Shown here in pieces: positions 7,227 through 14,852 of a DNA stretch of 45,936 bases (position 1 is the stretch's first letter; each line of letters opens with the position of its first letter). A program made the position numbers and the translations under genes. The stretch is from assembly GCA_903876735.1 (NCBI GenBank), contig CAIRAW010000063.1, forward strand, positions 1-45,936. Reading direction: 5' to 3'. The notes beneath the pieces are model-generated. The model saw nothing but the letters and a program-made list of their open reading frames with translations, made no database searches and was not told the origin of the DNA. Source of the stretch: an uncultured beta proteobacterium. GTDB taxonomy: Bacteria > Pseudomonadota > Gammaproteobacteria > Burkholderiales > Burkholderiaceae_C.

Positions 7227-8090
7227 CTATGAGTTGAGTGCCAGGTGCCTTTGCGCAACTTCGAGCCGCTCATGCCCGGTCGCCATTTGCAGCAGTTCGA
7301 GGCGTCCGTCGTGATGCTCAACTAGGGCGGTTCGACTCTCGACCCAGTCACCGTCGTTGCAATACAAGGTGCCATGGATGCTGCGCATCTCAGCGCGGTG
7401 GATATGGCCGCAGACGACACCGTCGTAACCACGCTTCCTGGCCTCGGCAGCCACCGCAACCTCAAATTCGGTGACGTAGTTCAAGGCTTTCTTGACCTTG
7501 TGCTTCAAATACGCCGACAAAGACCAGTAGGGCAAACCCAGGCGGGATCTAAGGTGATTGAGGTGCCGGTTCAGCCGGAGCGTGAATTCATACAGGTTGT
7601 CGCCCAGATAGGCCAGCCACTTGGCGCACTGGATGACCGCGTCGAAATAGTCGCCGTGGGTCACCCATAATTTGCGGCCATCAGCCGTCGTATGAACCGT
7701 ATCGGCCACCACCTCGATGCCGCCAAACTGGTGACCGATGAAGCCACGCGCAAACTCGTCGTGGTTGCCCGGCACGTAAACGATGCGGCAGCCCTTGCGG
7801 GCCCGGCGCAGCAGTTTCTGCACCACGTCGTTGTGCGACTGCGGCCAGTACCAGCGGCGGCGCAACTGCCAGCCGTCCACAATGTCACCCACCAGGTACA
7901 GGTAATCGCTGGGATGGGTTCTGATGAATTCGAGCAGGGCGACGGCCTGGCATCCCGGGGTGCCCAGATGCAGGTCCGAAATGAAAATGGCCCGGTAGCG
8001 CCTGGCGCCGTCTTCCTCATCCGGGTCATCAAGCGGGCCTGAGCCATGGCCGCTGAGGAATGGTCCCGAAAAATCGAAACCCAACTTCAT
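7227..8090 (-). CDS. plcP: PlcP-like metallophosphoesterase (phospholipase C type; LpxH-like by family)
   Basis: A 287-residue calcineurin-like phosphoesterase with FISDLHLG (D39, H41), GDIVDGW (D69), GNHDEF (N109, H110), VTHGDYFD (H145) and VCGHIHRAE (H229, H231). Automatic annotation would say UDP-2,3-diacylglucosamine diphosphatase, since LpxH is in the same COG. The WYWPQSHNDVVQKLLRRARK block and overall length look more like rhizobial PlcP, which splits phosphatidylcholine and other phospholipids to diacylglycerol during phosphate starvation. Context supports this: the start codon overlaps the olsB stop (TGATG) and a PhoB-box array precedes olsB. A GTG one codon upstream (8093) is an alternative start. 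Enzyme superfamily certain; PlcP rather than LpxH is inference. Confidence 0.75.
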   Translation of the reverse strand: MKLGFDFSGPFLSGHGSGPLDDPDEEDGARRYRAIFISDLHLGTPGCQAVALLEFIRTHPSDYLYLVGDIVDGWQLRRRWYWPQSHNDVVQKLLRRARKGCRIVYVPGNHDEFARGFIGHQFGGIEVVADTVHTTADGRKLWVTHGDYFDAVIQCAKWLAYLGDNLYEFTLRLNRHLNHLRSRLGLPYWSLSAYLKHKVKKALNYVTEFEVAVAAEARKRGYDGVVCGHIHRAEMRSIHGTLYCNDGDWVESRTALVEHHDGRLELLQMATGHERLEVAQRHLALNS

Positions 8091-8938
8091 CACGCGCCCA
8101 GAAAGTGCTTGCGGTAGCGCGCTGGCAAGTCGTTGATCCGCATCAGCATGGGCAGATCAGCGGTGTTGAAGTCCGGGTCCCAGGCCGGCGCACCCAGCAC
8201 CTTGGCACCCAGGCGCAGATAGCCTTTGATCAGGGCCGGCGGCTCAACAGTCAGGCTGCAGTCGAGTTTCTCGACCGGCAGCGGCAGGCGCGGGCGCACA
8301 TGGTGTTCGATGGGTGCCAGGTGCGTCTTCTGAAGTTGATGCCAGATGCTGGCGGCGATGTCGCCACTGACGATGCCGTTGTGCAGCATCGGAATGCTGG
8401 CGCAGCCGATCATGGTGTCGAGCTTGTTGCGTACCATGAACTCTGCCAGCGCGCCCCACAGGGCCATGATGACCCCGCCATGACGGTAGTCCGCATGCAC
8501 ACAGCTGCGACCCAGTTCCACCATGCGCTCGCGCAAGCTGCGCAACCGGGTCAGGTCGAATTCGAGATCACTGTAGGTGCTGCCAACACGCGTGGCCTGC
8601 GCCGGCGTCAGCAGGCGGTAGGTTCCCACCACTTCGCGGGTGACCTCATCGCGCACCAGCAGGTGTTCACAGAAGTTGTCGAACAGGTCGACATCATGCC
8701 CCGGTAGTTTCGTGTCCAGGCGGGCGCCCATTTCATCGGCGAAGACCTGGTAGCGCAGGCGCTGTGCCAGCCGAACCTCATCGGCGTGCTTGGCCCATGT
8801 CACCGTCAGGCCGCCGCGTTCTGCGGGCGCCACGGGTGGCAGGCTTGGGCTCTTGAAGAAAGACAGCGGCCGTTGCAGCAAGCCCTTGGGCAGCGACAGC
8901 GGCGACATCGGAAAAGTCGGATTGGGCAGCTCTTTCAA
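8090..8938 (-). CDS. olsB: L-ornithine N-alpha-acyltransferase OlsB
   Basis: A 282-residue GNAT-fold acyltransferase of the OlsB/hemolysin-like family. The diagnostic region runs from RLRYQVFADEMGARL through HDVDLFDNFCEHLLVRDE, VGTYRLLTP, ELGRSCVHADYRHGGVI and IGCASIPML. OlsB transfers a 3-hydroxyacyl group from acyl carrier protein to ornithine, the first step to the phosphorus-free ornithine lipid. The start is TTG at 8938, preceded by a strong AAGGAGA six bases away; the next ATG (codon 11) has no such site. The stop overlaps plcP, so the pair is an operon. The four-repeat PhoB-box array upstream fits the known phosphate control of olsB in rhizobia. An OlsA-like acyltransferase lies at 17796. 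Confidence 0.9.
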   Translation of the reverse strand: MKELPNPTFPMSPLSLPKGLLQRPLSFFKSPSLPPVAPAERGGLTVTWAKHADEVRLAQRLRYQVFADEMGARLDTKLPGHDVDLFDNFCEHLLVRDEVTREVVGTYRLLTPAQATRVGSTYSDLEFDLTRLRSLRERMVELGRSCVHADYRHGGVIMALWGALAEFMVRNKLDTMIGCASIPMLHNGIVSGDIAASIWHQLQKTHLAPIEHHVRPRLPLPVEKLDCSLTVEPPALIKGYLRLGAKVLGAPAWDPDFNTADLPMLMRINDLPARYRKHFLGA

Positions 8939-8965
8939 TTCGTTCTCCTTGTTGTTGGATGAACG

Positions 8966-9022
8966 AATATTCGCTCGTCATGATGACGGCTTGATGGCAA
9001 GACAATGGCATTTTGATGACAC
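8966..9022 (-). promoter_or_regulatory. Tandem PhoB-box array (four half-sites) and -10 upstream of olsB-plcP
   Basis: On the minus strand four 7-mers recur with an exact 11-bp period: GTGTCAT (9022-9016), ATGCCAT (9011-9005), TTGCCAT (9000-8994) and CCGTCAT (8989-8983). Each matches CTGTCAT at five or six of seven positions. AATATT (8971-8966), inside the palindrome CGAATATTCG, follows 10-11 nt later as a -10. The ribosome-binding site AAGGAGA is at 8950-8944 and the TTG start at 8938. Two overlapping PhoB dimer sites are the natural reading. Confidence 0.7.
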
Positions 9023-9059
9023 CTCGCAGAGCCGGTGTCAACCGGTTCGCGCTGGCACA

Positions 9060-10463
9060 TCAAAGCTTTTGACAGCGGCTCTTAGCGCCGACAATTCTGC
9101 ACTGAATGACCGCCTGTCCATCGACCGTGTACTCAGTCAGCATCCAGCCACCGCCCGCAGTGGCGTCCAGCCTGTCCAGCGTTGCAAAACCGTAATCAGA
9201 ACGGGCTGCGTAGTCCTCCACCTCTGTGCCCGGATACAGTTGCGCACCGGGCGGCAATACCTCAGGAACCAGCCCTTCGTTGGCCGAGCCCGAGTTGCCC
9301 ATCACCAGCGACAAGGGATGATCACTCTTGAAACTGATCGACTCGAACAGATGCACATGGCCGTGCATGGCCACCGTGACACCGTCTGGAAACAGGCGCT
9401 GCGGGTACAAGGCGCCAAAGACCGACTGCAGGCCCTCGTTGCCGCCCGGCTTGAATTGATGCTGTTTTTTGACTGGCGCCACCGCCAGCAGCGGGTGATG
9501 GCTCATGAAGAAGCTGTTGGTTTTTTGCTTCGTCAGTTCAGCCACCCGCTTCGTTTGCTGCAAGTATTTACCGTAGGCACTGTCTGTGGTCGCGAATGGC
9601 TTGCCATTGGTTTTGGACGAGTCAAAAACAATCAACTGCGCATCGACCGCAATCGGGACTGCATACGGCATTGAATAGTCGGCATCTGCATCGAGGTTTG
9701 GATCATTGCAGGAACGCTGTTCGCGCCAGACCTGTGTGTCGAAGAAGCGGAACCACCCCTGACCGGCACGAAAGCAGGACTCGTGGTTGCCGCGCACAAA
9801 AACCCAGGGCGCAGCCGCCAGCAAAGGGCCGGCGGGCTTGAAGAAGTCGGCGTGCCAGGCGTCATAGCCATAACCCCACAAGCTGTCGGCACAGCCCGTG
9901 TTGCCCTGCGGACAAGGGCTTTCCCGGTAGTGAATATCCCCGATATGAAGTACCAGATCGGGTTTGAGCGCGGCCGCACTTTGCGCCACTTTGGCGAATG
10001 GCCATTTGACTGGATCGTTGCATGGCTGAAATGCATTCTCGGAGGCCTTCATGCGGCATCCCGTATCGGCAATGATGACAATGCGCTGAATCTTGTTGGC
10101 AGGCGCCGGGACCTCACGGTCCGCGACGCGCGCCTGCCTGACGCCTGCGGGCCATGTCGCCTCACAGGTCAGCACATCAAATACCGCCGGCTTGGCATCC
10201 TTTTGCGCGCTGTCGCCACGCAGTGCAACGGTCGCCGGATCAGCGCGCACCGTCATTGGCTGCGCAGCCTGACTGTCCCAAGTGATCGCTGGACAGAAAC
10301 GGTCACGCGTCAGCGCCCGCACCACCACGCGCTGACCTTCGGCCTGCACCGTGAAGACGGCCTCAGGCTGAACCGAAGGTGCAGCCTGTGCCAGCCCGGC
10401 GAGCAGGATAAGGAATCCCGCCAGGGCTGACGAAGCCAGCCTGGCGCAACAGAAGCACCGCAC
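9060..10463 (-). CDS. Exported metallophosphoesterase (purple-acid-phosphatase-like)
   Basis: A 467-residue protein with a signal peptide (basic start, then ALAGFLILLAGLAQA, cleavage near residue 27). The phosphoesterase domain starts near residue 125: IIADTGCRM (D133), LHIGDIHYRE (D176, H178, Y179), VRGNHESC (N226, H227), MSHHPLL near 325 and MHGHVHLFE near 372. The order D, GDxHY, GNHE, H, GHxH is the metal-binding set of purple acid and related phosphatases. The first 120 residues are an unrecognised domain. The start is GTG at 10463, six bases after the TonB-receptor stop, so the two genes are coupled. Periplasmic or surface release of phosphate from organic esters is the likely role; the substrate is unknown. 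Confidence 0.82.
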   Translation of the reverse strand: MRCFCCARLASSALAGFLILLAGLAQAAPSVQPEAVFTVQAEGQRVVVRALTRDRFCPAITWDSQAAQPMTVRADPATVALRGDSAQKDAKPAVFDVLTCEATWPAGVRQARVADREVPAPANKIQRIVIIADTGCRMKASENAFQPCNDPVKWPFAKVAQSAAALKPDLVLHIGDIHYRESPCPQGNTGCADSLWGYGYDAWHADFFKPAGPLLAAAPWVFVRGNHESCFRAGQGWFRFFDTQVWREQRSCNDPNLDADADYSMPYAVPIAVDAQLIVFDSSKTNGKPFATTDSAYGKYLQQTKRVAELTKQKTNSFFMSHHPLLAVAPVKKQHQFKPGGNEGLQSVFGALYPQRLFPDGVTVAMHGHVHLFESISFKSDHPLSLVMGNSGSANEGLVPEVLPPGAQLYPGTEVEDYAARSDYGFATLDRLDATAGGGWMLTEYTVDGQAVIQCRIVGAKSRCQKL

Positions 10464-10468
10464 GGCGA

Positions 10469-12679
10469 TCAGAAGTCGAGCGTCGCCGTCAGGGACACGT
10501 TACGCCCGGCCATGACGGTCAGCAAGTCCTTGGCCGACGGCACGGCACTGGAACTGCCGGCAGTAGCTGAGGCAATGCCAGCGATGGCGTGACTGTCAAA
10601 CAGATTGTTGACACCGAACTGGAGCTTAAGCTGCTTGGCAAAGTTGGCCGGCTTCTTGATCGTGTAATTGACGAACAGGTTGGCCACCGTCACGGGATCG
10701 ATCACGAACGCCTCATGGGTTCCGTCTTTCGCATCGCTGAAGATCTGTCCAACGCGGTTGGCCGACAAACTGGCAGCCCAACCGTTGTGCTCATAGTTCA
10801 ATGCGACCGCTTGGGTGGTGTTGGGCGCACCCGCAACCCATTGACCGTTCTCGTATTTCAGGCTACCAAGCGTTGCATTCGCATACAGACTGAAACCGTT
10901 GCCCAGCACAATATTGGCTTCCGCTTCCAACCCTTGGTTCACTTCGATGCCGCTGAGCACATAACCCACATTGCCAGCACTGTCCGGCGGCAAAGCGGTG
11001 TAGGCACCGTCGAGCTTGGTGTGATAGATGTCGGCAGCCAGAGTCAGGTTAGCAGAAGTCCAAACCGTTCCGACTTGAGCCGTCGTCGCTTTCGTCGCCT
11101 TCGGTGCCGGGGACACCAGGGCATTTTTCACATCAAAGACACTGGTGCTGGGGATCTGATCGCCGATGGCATATTGTCCGTACACACTCCAGTTCGGCTG
11201 GATGTTGTAGTGGACGTCAAGCGAAGGCATCACATCGGTATAAGTGATGGAGTTGGCCAGGCTAGGCGCGCCGCCTGTGATGGCGCCAGTGGCGGCGTTG
11301 TAAACACCGCCAAGGGTTCCGACAGCGCCGCCATTGTCCTGCAGGTGGACAAAGTCCTGCTTGTAGGATGCGTACTTGACGCCAGGTGTCACCTTCAGGT
11401 CCTTGCCGACCTTGAACTCGTATTCGAGATACGGCTGAACCGTGGTCGTCTGGTAGGTCTCGGTGAAGTTGGGCGCAGGCGTGTCAACCCAGGTCCGGGG
11501 ATCCGACGGAATTTGATAGCGACGGCTGTCCGCGCGCTCCAGCCACAATCCGGTGCGCAGAGTGCCGGTATCGGTCTCATTGCTCAGCCGCAGAACGTTG
11601 CCAATCGTTGTGTACGAATTGAGCTTGTCAATGCCACTGGTCGCGGTAATGGCGGTTGCACTGTTGTTGTAATTCTGCTTGTTCCAGTAGCGGTAGGTAT
11701 ACACCTTGTCTTCCATCTTCCAGCCGCCACCGAGCATGGCGGAAATTCCGACATATGCAAAATCGGTCGAAATATCGTAGAAGTTGAAGCCGAAATAGTT
11801 TGCCTTGGTCGGATCCCCACTGAGCAGAGTGGTGTAGTCGCCCGCATCAAAGCTGGAGCGAGCGATGCCCTTGATGCTCGGTGTGTTGTTCTTCAGATTC
11901 AGATAGGAGGCGAATGCTGTGAACGTGGAGCCGCCGGTATTTTCATACTGGTACTTGCCCGAAACCGCTTTGCGATCCTGCAGATTGAAGGTCTGATAGC
12001 CATCGGACTTCATCTCATGCACGTTGAACAGAAGATTCGACTTGCCATCGGGACCGACCTGTCCGGTTTCGTGCTCAAGCCCGATCAGCTTCGTGTTCCA
12101 TGAGCCACTGGAAATTTCAACGCTGGTGCGCGGTTCGGCTTCAAGCACACGCGAACGAAAATCAACGCTGCCGCCAAAAGTGGCTTGGCCAAAGGTTGAG
12201 GCCCCACCCGGGCTGCGGTCAACAACGGCACCGCCTATGAACTGGCTGGGAAAGAAGACCCAGGAGTGGTGGCTGACACCGTTTGTGTCATTGAATGGAA
12301 TGCCGTCGAAACTGAAGACGGTGTTGCTGTCCGACAGACCACGGATCGTCACCTTGGCATCCCCCAAACCGATGCCGTTGGGCGAGGAACTGAAGACACC
12401 CGGCGTCATGGAAATCGTCTGCGTGTAATCGGCCACCGGTGAGGTGTAGTTGCGAATGAACGAGTCATTCACCACCGACTGCGCCGAGCGGGCGGACAAC
12501 GAGTTCATGGACGGCGCTGTCTCGGCGGAAGCGGCTTGCCCGGTGACAATAACTGCGCTCAGGCTGACTGCGGACTCCGACTGCGCAAAGCAGGGTGCGG
12601 CCGCAAAAAGAATGGTCAAGGCACGCGAAACGTTCAGGACATTGGACTTGAGACAAGGCTTCTTGGTGATTTTGGACAT
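10469..12679 (-). CDS. TonB-dependent outer-membrane receptor
   Basis: About 736 residues from the chosen ATG (12679), which begins a good signal peptide ending in AAPCFAQ; longer in-frame starts to 12766 would bury it. A TonB-box-like segment (LSAVIVTG) follows the signal. The plug domain has VTIRGLSDSNTVFSFDGIPF, DRSPGGAS and GGSVDFRSR. The rest is beta-barrel with alternating aromatic strands, ending in SLTATLDF with the terminal phenylalanine needed for outer-membrane assembly. It is coupled to the exported phosphoesterase gene downstream, so an organophosphate (phosphoester, perhaps phytate-like) substrate is a reasonable inference. A weak PhoB-like box lies about 60 bp upstream. A vitamin or metal-chelate substrate cannot be excluded. 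Confidence 0.88.
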   Translation of the reverse strand: MSKITKKPCLKSNVLNVSRALTILFAAAPCFAQSESAVSLSAVIVTGQAASAETAPSMNSLSARSAQSVVNDSFIRNYTSPVADYTQTISMTPGVFSSSPNGIGLGDAKVTIRGLSDSNTVFSFDGIPFNDTNGVSHHSWVFFPSQFIGGAVVDRSPGGASTFGQATFGGSVDFRSRVLEAEPRTSVEISSGSWNTKLIGLEHETGQVGPDGKSNLLFNVHEMKSDGYQTFNLQDRKAVSGKYQYENTGGSTFTAFASYLNLKNNTPSIKGIARSSFDAGDYTTLLSGDPTKANYFGFNFYDISTDFAYVGISAMLGGGWKMEDKVYTYRYWNKQNYNNSATAITATSGIDKLNSYTTIGNVLRLSNETDTGTLRTGLWLERADSRRYQIPSDPRTWVDTPAPNFTETYQTTTVQPYLEYEFKVGKDLKVTPGVKYASYKQDFVHLQDNGGAVGTLGGVYNAATGAITGGAPSLANSITYTDVMPSLDVHYNIQPNWSVYGQYAIGDQIPSTSVFDVKNALVSPAPKATKATTAQVGTVWTSANLTLAADIYHTKLDGAYTALPPDSAGNVGYVLSGIEVNQGLEAEANIVLGNGFSLYANATLGSLKYENGQWVAGAPNTTQAVALNYEHNGWAASLSANRVGQIFSDAKDGTHEAFVIDPVTVANLFVNYTIKKPANFAKQLKLQFGVNNLFDSHAIAGIASATAGSSSAVPSAKDLLTVMAGRNVSLTATLDF

Positions 12680-12722
12680 GATGGTGTGAGTAAGGAATCG
12701 GTCAAACTTGATCGACCGTTCG

Positions 12723-12756
12723 ATCTTCATTTCCAAATGTGACGACTCCGTGAAAT
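12723..12756 (-). promoter_or_regulatory. Weak PhoB-like box upstream of the TonB receptor
   Basis: On the minus strand ATTTCAC (12756-12750), GGAG, TCGTCAC (12745-12739) shows the 11-bp period but only about 9 of 14 matches. GAAGAT (12728-12723) follows after 10 nt. The spacing copies the stronger boxes, which is the main reason to list it. On its own it would not be convincing. Confidence 0.25.
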
Positions 12757-12804
12757 CACCGTTCACGTTGTTTTTTCACCCGCTGACCCGAAGCGCTGTA
12801 GCCG

Positions 12805-14106
12805 CTAAGCTTTTTTCGACTTCAGCGGTTTCTTCTCAAAATGCTTTAACGCAACATAGGTCGCAACACCCACCAGACTGGAGCCCAGCAGAAACACACC
12901 GTAGGCGATGGGCCAGGGGATGCCCTGGGTCATCATCGAAAACTCAGACATCCCACCCATGCCGGCCAGAATATTGATGGGCATGAAGACGACACCAAAA
13001 ACTGTCAACTGGTTGATGCGCTTGTTCTGGTTGATGTTGATGAAACCAATGGTGGCGTCCATCAGGAAGTTGATCTTGTCAAACAGAAACGAGGTGTGGC
13101 TGTTGAGTGACTCGATGTTGCGCAGAATCTGCTTGGCATCGTCGAACTGGGCCGGCGACAAGATCTTTCCCCGCATCAGAAAATTGATGGCACGCTGGGT
13201 GTCAAGAATGTTGCTGCGGATGCGACCATTGAGGTCTTCCTCTTCCGCAATATCACCCAAGATGGCGGCAGCCTCGGCGTCGCTAATGGTTTCACTGAGC
13301 ACCTGGCGCCCTACTTTACCGAGCGTGCCGTAGATGTCCTCCAGAGAGTCTGCTGAATACTCCACGTCGGCTCCGTACAGATCAAGCAGCACATCGGTGC
13401 AATCGGTCACGTAGCCGGCCTGCGTTCGCGCCCGGCGCCGCTGCAAGCGAAATACCGGCAACTCCTCATTTCTGAGTGAAAACAGAACGCCCTGGTGAAC
13501 GATGAAAGCGACCGGCACGCTGCGCGAATTGCCTTCGCGATCGAGCAAAAAATTCGAGAGCAGATGGATCTCACCATTCTCTTCGATGTGATAACGCGAA
13601 CTGACTTCAAGGTCGGTGACATCGCCAGGATCAGGCAGCACCAGACCGAAATGCGCGCCAACGTAAGTCCGCTCGGCTTTGCTGGCACCCAGCAGATCAA
13701 TCCAGATCGGCTTGACACCTTCAAGGTCCTTGCGGCTTTCGATCGGAACCTGGCGCAGTTTCCCATCCTTGAGTTCGAATGCATTCATCTGACTTTCGTC
13801 AAACGCTGGTTCGCGGTCCCCAACCAGTTGCTCGCGGCGCTCGTCAGAGACTTCCCACAGCACATCGTTCTCGCGCTCCGTGGGTATCTGCTGCCAGAGC
13901 AGCACCGCATCTTCAGTGGGCAGGGCATCAAGAATGCTGCCAATCTCGCTGGCGGGCAACTGCAACAGCAGGTTGTGCAATTCCGCCAGATGCGTGCGCT
14001 GCACCAGCGTTTCAACAATGTCCTGGCGCGGCATGCTCTGGCCATGGACCATGCCTTCAACCCGCTTCTGCTTTTTCAGCATTTCCGATACTTTTTCGAG
14101 GGACAT
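12805..14106 (-). CDS. CorA-family divalent-cation transporter with altered GMN motif
   Basis: About 433 residues from the ATG at 14106; an in-frame upstream ATG at 14181 would run through the promoter of the divergent operon. The long acidic N-terminal domain and the central helix fit CorA/MgtE-era cytoplasmic funnels. Two C-terminal membrane helices are visible (LTVFGVVFMPINILAG and IAYGVFLLGSSLVGVATYVA) followed by a lysine-rich tail. The loop that should read YGMN reads GGMSEF, so the asparagine that binds hydrated magnesium is replaced by serine. A CBS-like stretch at residues 20-110 is possible but not certain. Role is probably uptake or efflux of Mg2+, Co2+ or Zn2+; selectivity may differ from canonical CorA. 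Confidence 0.8.
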   Translation of the reverse strand: MSLEKVSEMLKKQKRVEGMVHGQSMPRQDIVETLVQRTHLAELHNLLLQLPASEIGSILDALPTEDAVLLWQQIPTERENDVLWEVSDERREQLVGDREPAFDESQMNAFELKDGKLRQVPIESRKDLEGVKPIWIDLLGASKAERTYVGAHFGLVLPDPGDVTDLEVSSRYHIEENGEIHLLSNFLLDREGNSRSVPVAFIVHQGVLFSLRNEELPVFRLQRRRARTQAGYVTDCTDVLLDLYGADVEYSADSLEDIYGTLGKVGRQVLSETISDAEAAAILGDIAEEEDLNGRIRSNILDTQRAINFLMRGKILSPAQFDDAKQILRNIESLNSHTSFLFDKINFLMDATIGFININQNKRINQLTVFGVVFMPINILAGMGGMSEFSMMTQGIPWPIAYGVFLLGSSLVGVATYVALKHFEKKPLKSKKA

Positions 14107-14171
14107 GGACGTGACTCTGATGAATGGACTTCTATGACCGTATGAGTTTACCCCTGCGCCGTTTGTGAATA

Positions 14172-14205
14172 GCGTCATCAAACTGACACTTTGCCCCGCA
14201 AGAAT
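14172..14205 (+). promoter_or_regulatory. PhoB box and -10 upstream of the zinc-ribbon/dgkA/glycosyltransferase operon
   Basis: GCGTCAT (14172-14178), CAAA, CTGACAC (14183-14189) matches CTGTCAT-N4-CTGTCAC at 11 of 14 positions. AAGAAT (14200-14205) follows after exactly 10 nt, four of six matches to TATAAT. The first credible start of the operon is the ATG at 14234. The box would be inside any longer reading frame from 14165, which argues against that start. Confidence 0.55.
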
Positions 14206-14233
14206 CGGAGCCTGTCACCACTTCCGCTCTGCC

Positions 14234-14452
14234 ATGTACAAATTTGAAGAGACACAGGTTTCCTCCAGCGGCTTGCGCTACACATCAAAGGAGAGTGGAT
14301 CCCCCTTCCAGGGCATGGGCAGCTCCGGCGAGACACTGAGTTGCATTCGCTGTGGCCGTCACAAACTGCGGCGCAACGGCGCTTTCAAGCGCTACCTGCA
14401 CTCGCTGTTTTTCTATTGTTTTGACTGCAAGCCCCAGCAGGCAACAGCATGA
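14234..14452 (+). CDS. Small zinc-ribbon protein of unknown function
   Basis: A 72-residue protein beginning MYKFEETQVSSSGLRY. Its second half has two CxxC knuckles, CIRCGRHKLRR and CFDCKP, about 18 residues apart, the pattern of a zinc ribbon. I do not recognise a named family. Its stop overlaps the dgkA-like start (ATGA), so it is the first gene of a three-gene operon and is probably made in proportion to the lipid enzymes. A PhoB box with a spaced -10 lies just upstream. The longer frame from 14165 is rejected because it would run through that promoter. It could be a small regulator or a metal-dependent partner; nothing in the sequence decides. Confidence 0.65.
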   Translation: MYKFEETQVSSSGLRYTSKESGSPFQGMGSSGETLSCIRCGRHKLRRNGAFKRYLHSLFFYCFDCKPQQATA

Positions 14453-14850
14453 GAAAGACCGACGCCATCAACACAGTGAGCATTGAGAGCCCCCACAAGG
14501 GCAAGCGAGGCCTGCAGCGTCTGCTCAATGCCTTCGGGTATTCGTGCGCCGGCTTGCAGGAAGCCTTTCGCAATGAAGACGCCTTTCGCCAGGAAGTGCT
14601 GCTGGCAGGCGTGCTGATACCGCTAGCCTTTTTGATAGAGCATCAAATGCTCGGGCGCGCGCTGATGATCGCCTGCGTCCTGTTGCTGCTCGTCGTTGAA
14701 TTGATCAACTCAGCGATCGAGGCAACGGTGGACCGCATCTCGCTGGACGACCACCGACTGGCCAAACGCGCCAAGGACATCGGCAGCGCGGCGGTGCTGA
14801 TCAGCCTGCTCAATCTGGCAGTCGTCTGGACCCTGGTCCTGCTGAACTGA
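14449..14850 (+). CDS. dgkA: Diacylglycerol kinase (DgkA family)
   Basis: A 133-residue integral inner-membrane kinase with three hydrophobic helices. The family signature is ELINSAIEATVDRIS with the catalytic and metal-binding glutamates, followed by KRAKDIGSAAVLI. DgkA phosphorylates diacylglycerol to phosphatidic acid with ATP. Its neighbours are a small zinc-ribbon gene (4 bp overlap) and a glycosyltransferase gene (2 bp gap), all behind a PhoB box. In a cell that degrades phospholipids with a PlcP-like enzyme, DgkA and the glycosyltransferase would compete for the diacylglycerol released: one returns it to phospholipid synthesis, the other may glycosylate it. The N terminus (about 25 residues) is longer and more polar than in E. 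coli DgkA. Confidence 0.9.
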   Translation: MRKTDAINTVSIESPHKGKRGLQRLLNAFGYSCAGLQEAFRNEDAFRQEVLLAGVLIPLAFLIEHQMLGRALMIACVLLLLVVELINSAIEATVDRISLDDHRLAKRAKDIGSAAVLISLLNLAVVWTLVLLN

Positions 14851-14852
14851 AC

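Noticed and set aside
10589..12103. A 504-codon plus-strand frame opposite the TonB receptor
   Set aside because: Its Val/Gly/Arg-rich, motif-free sequence reflects codon structure of the real barrel gene on the other strand.
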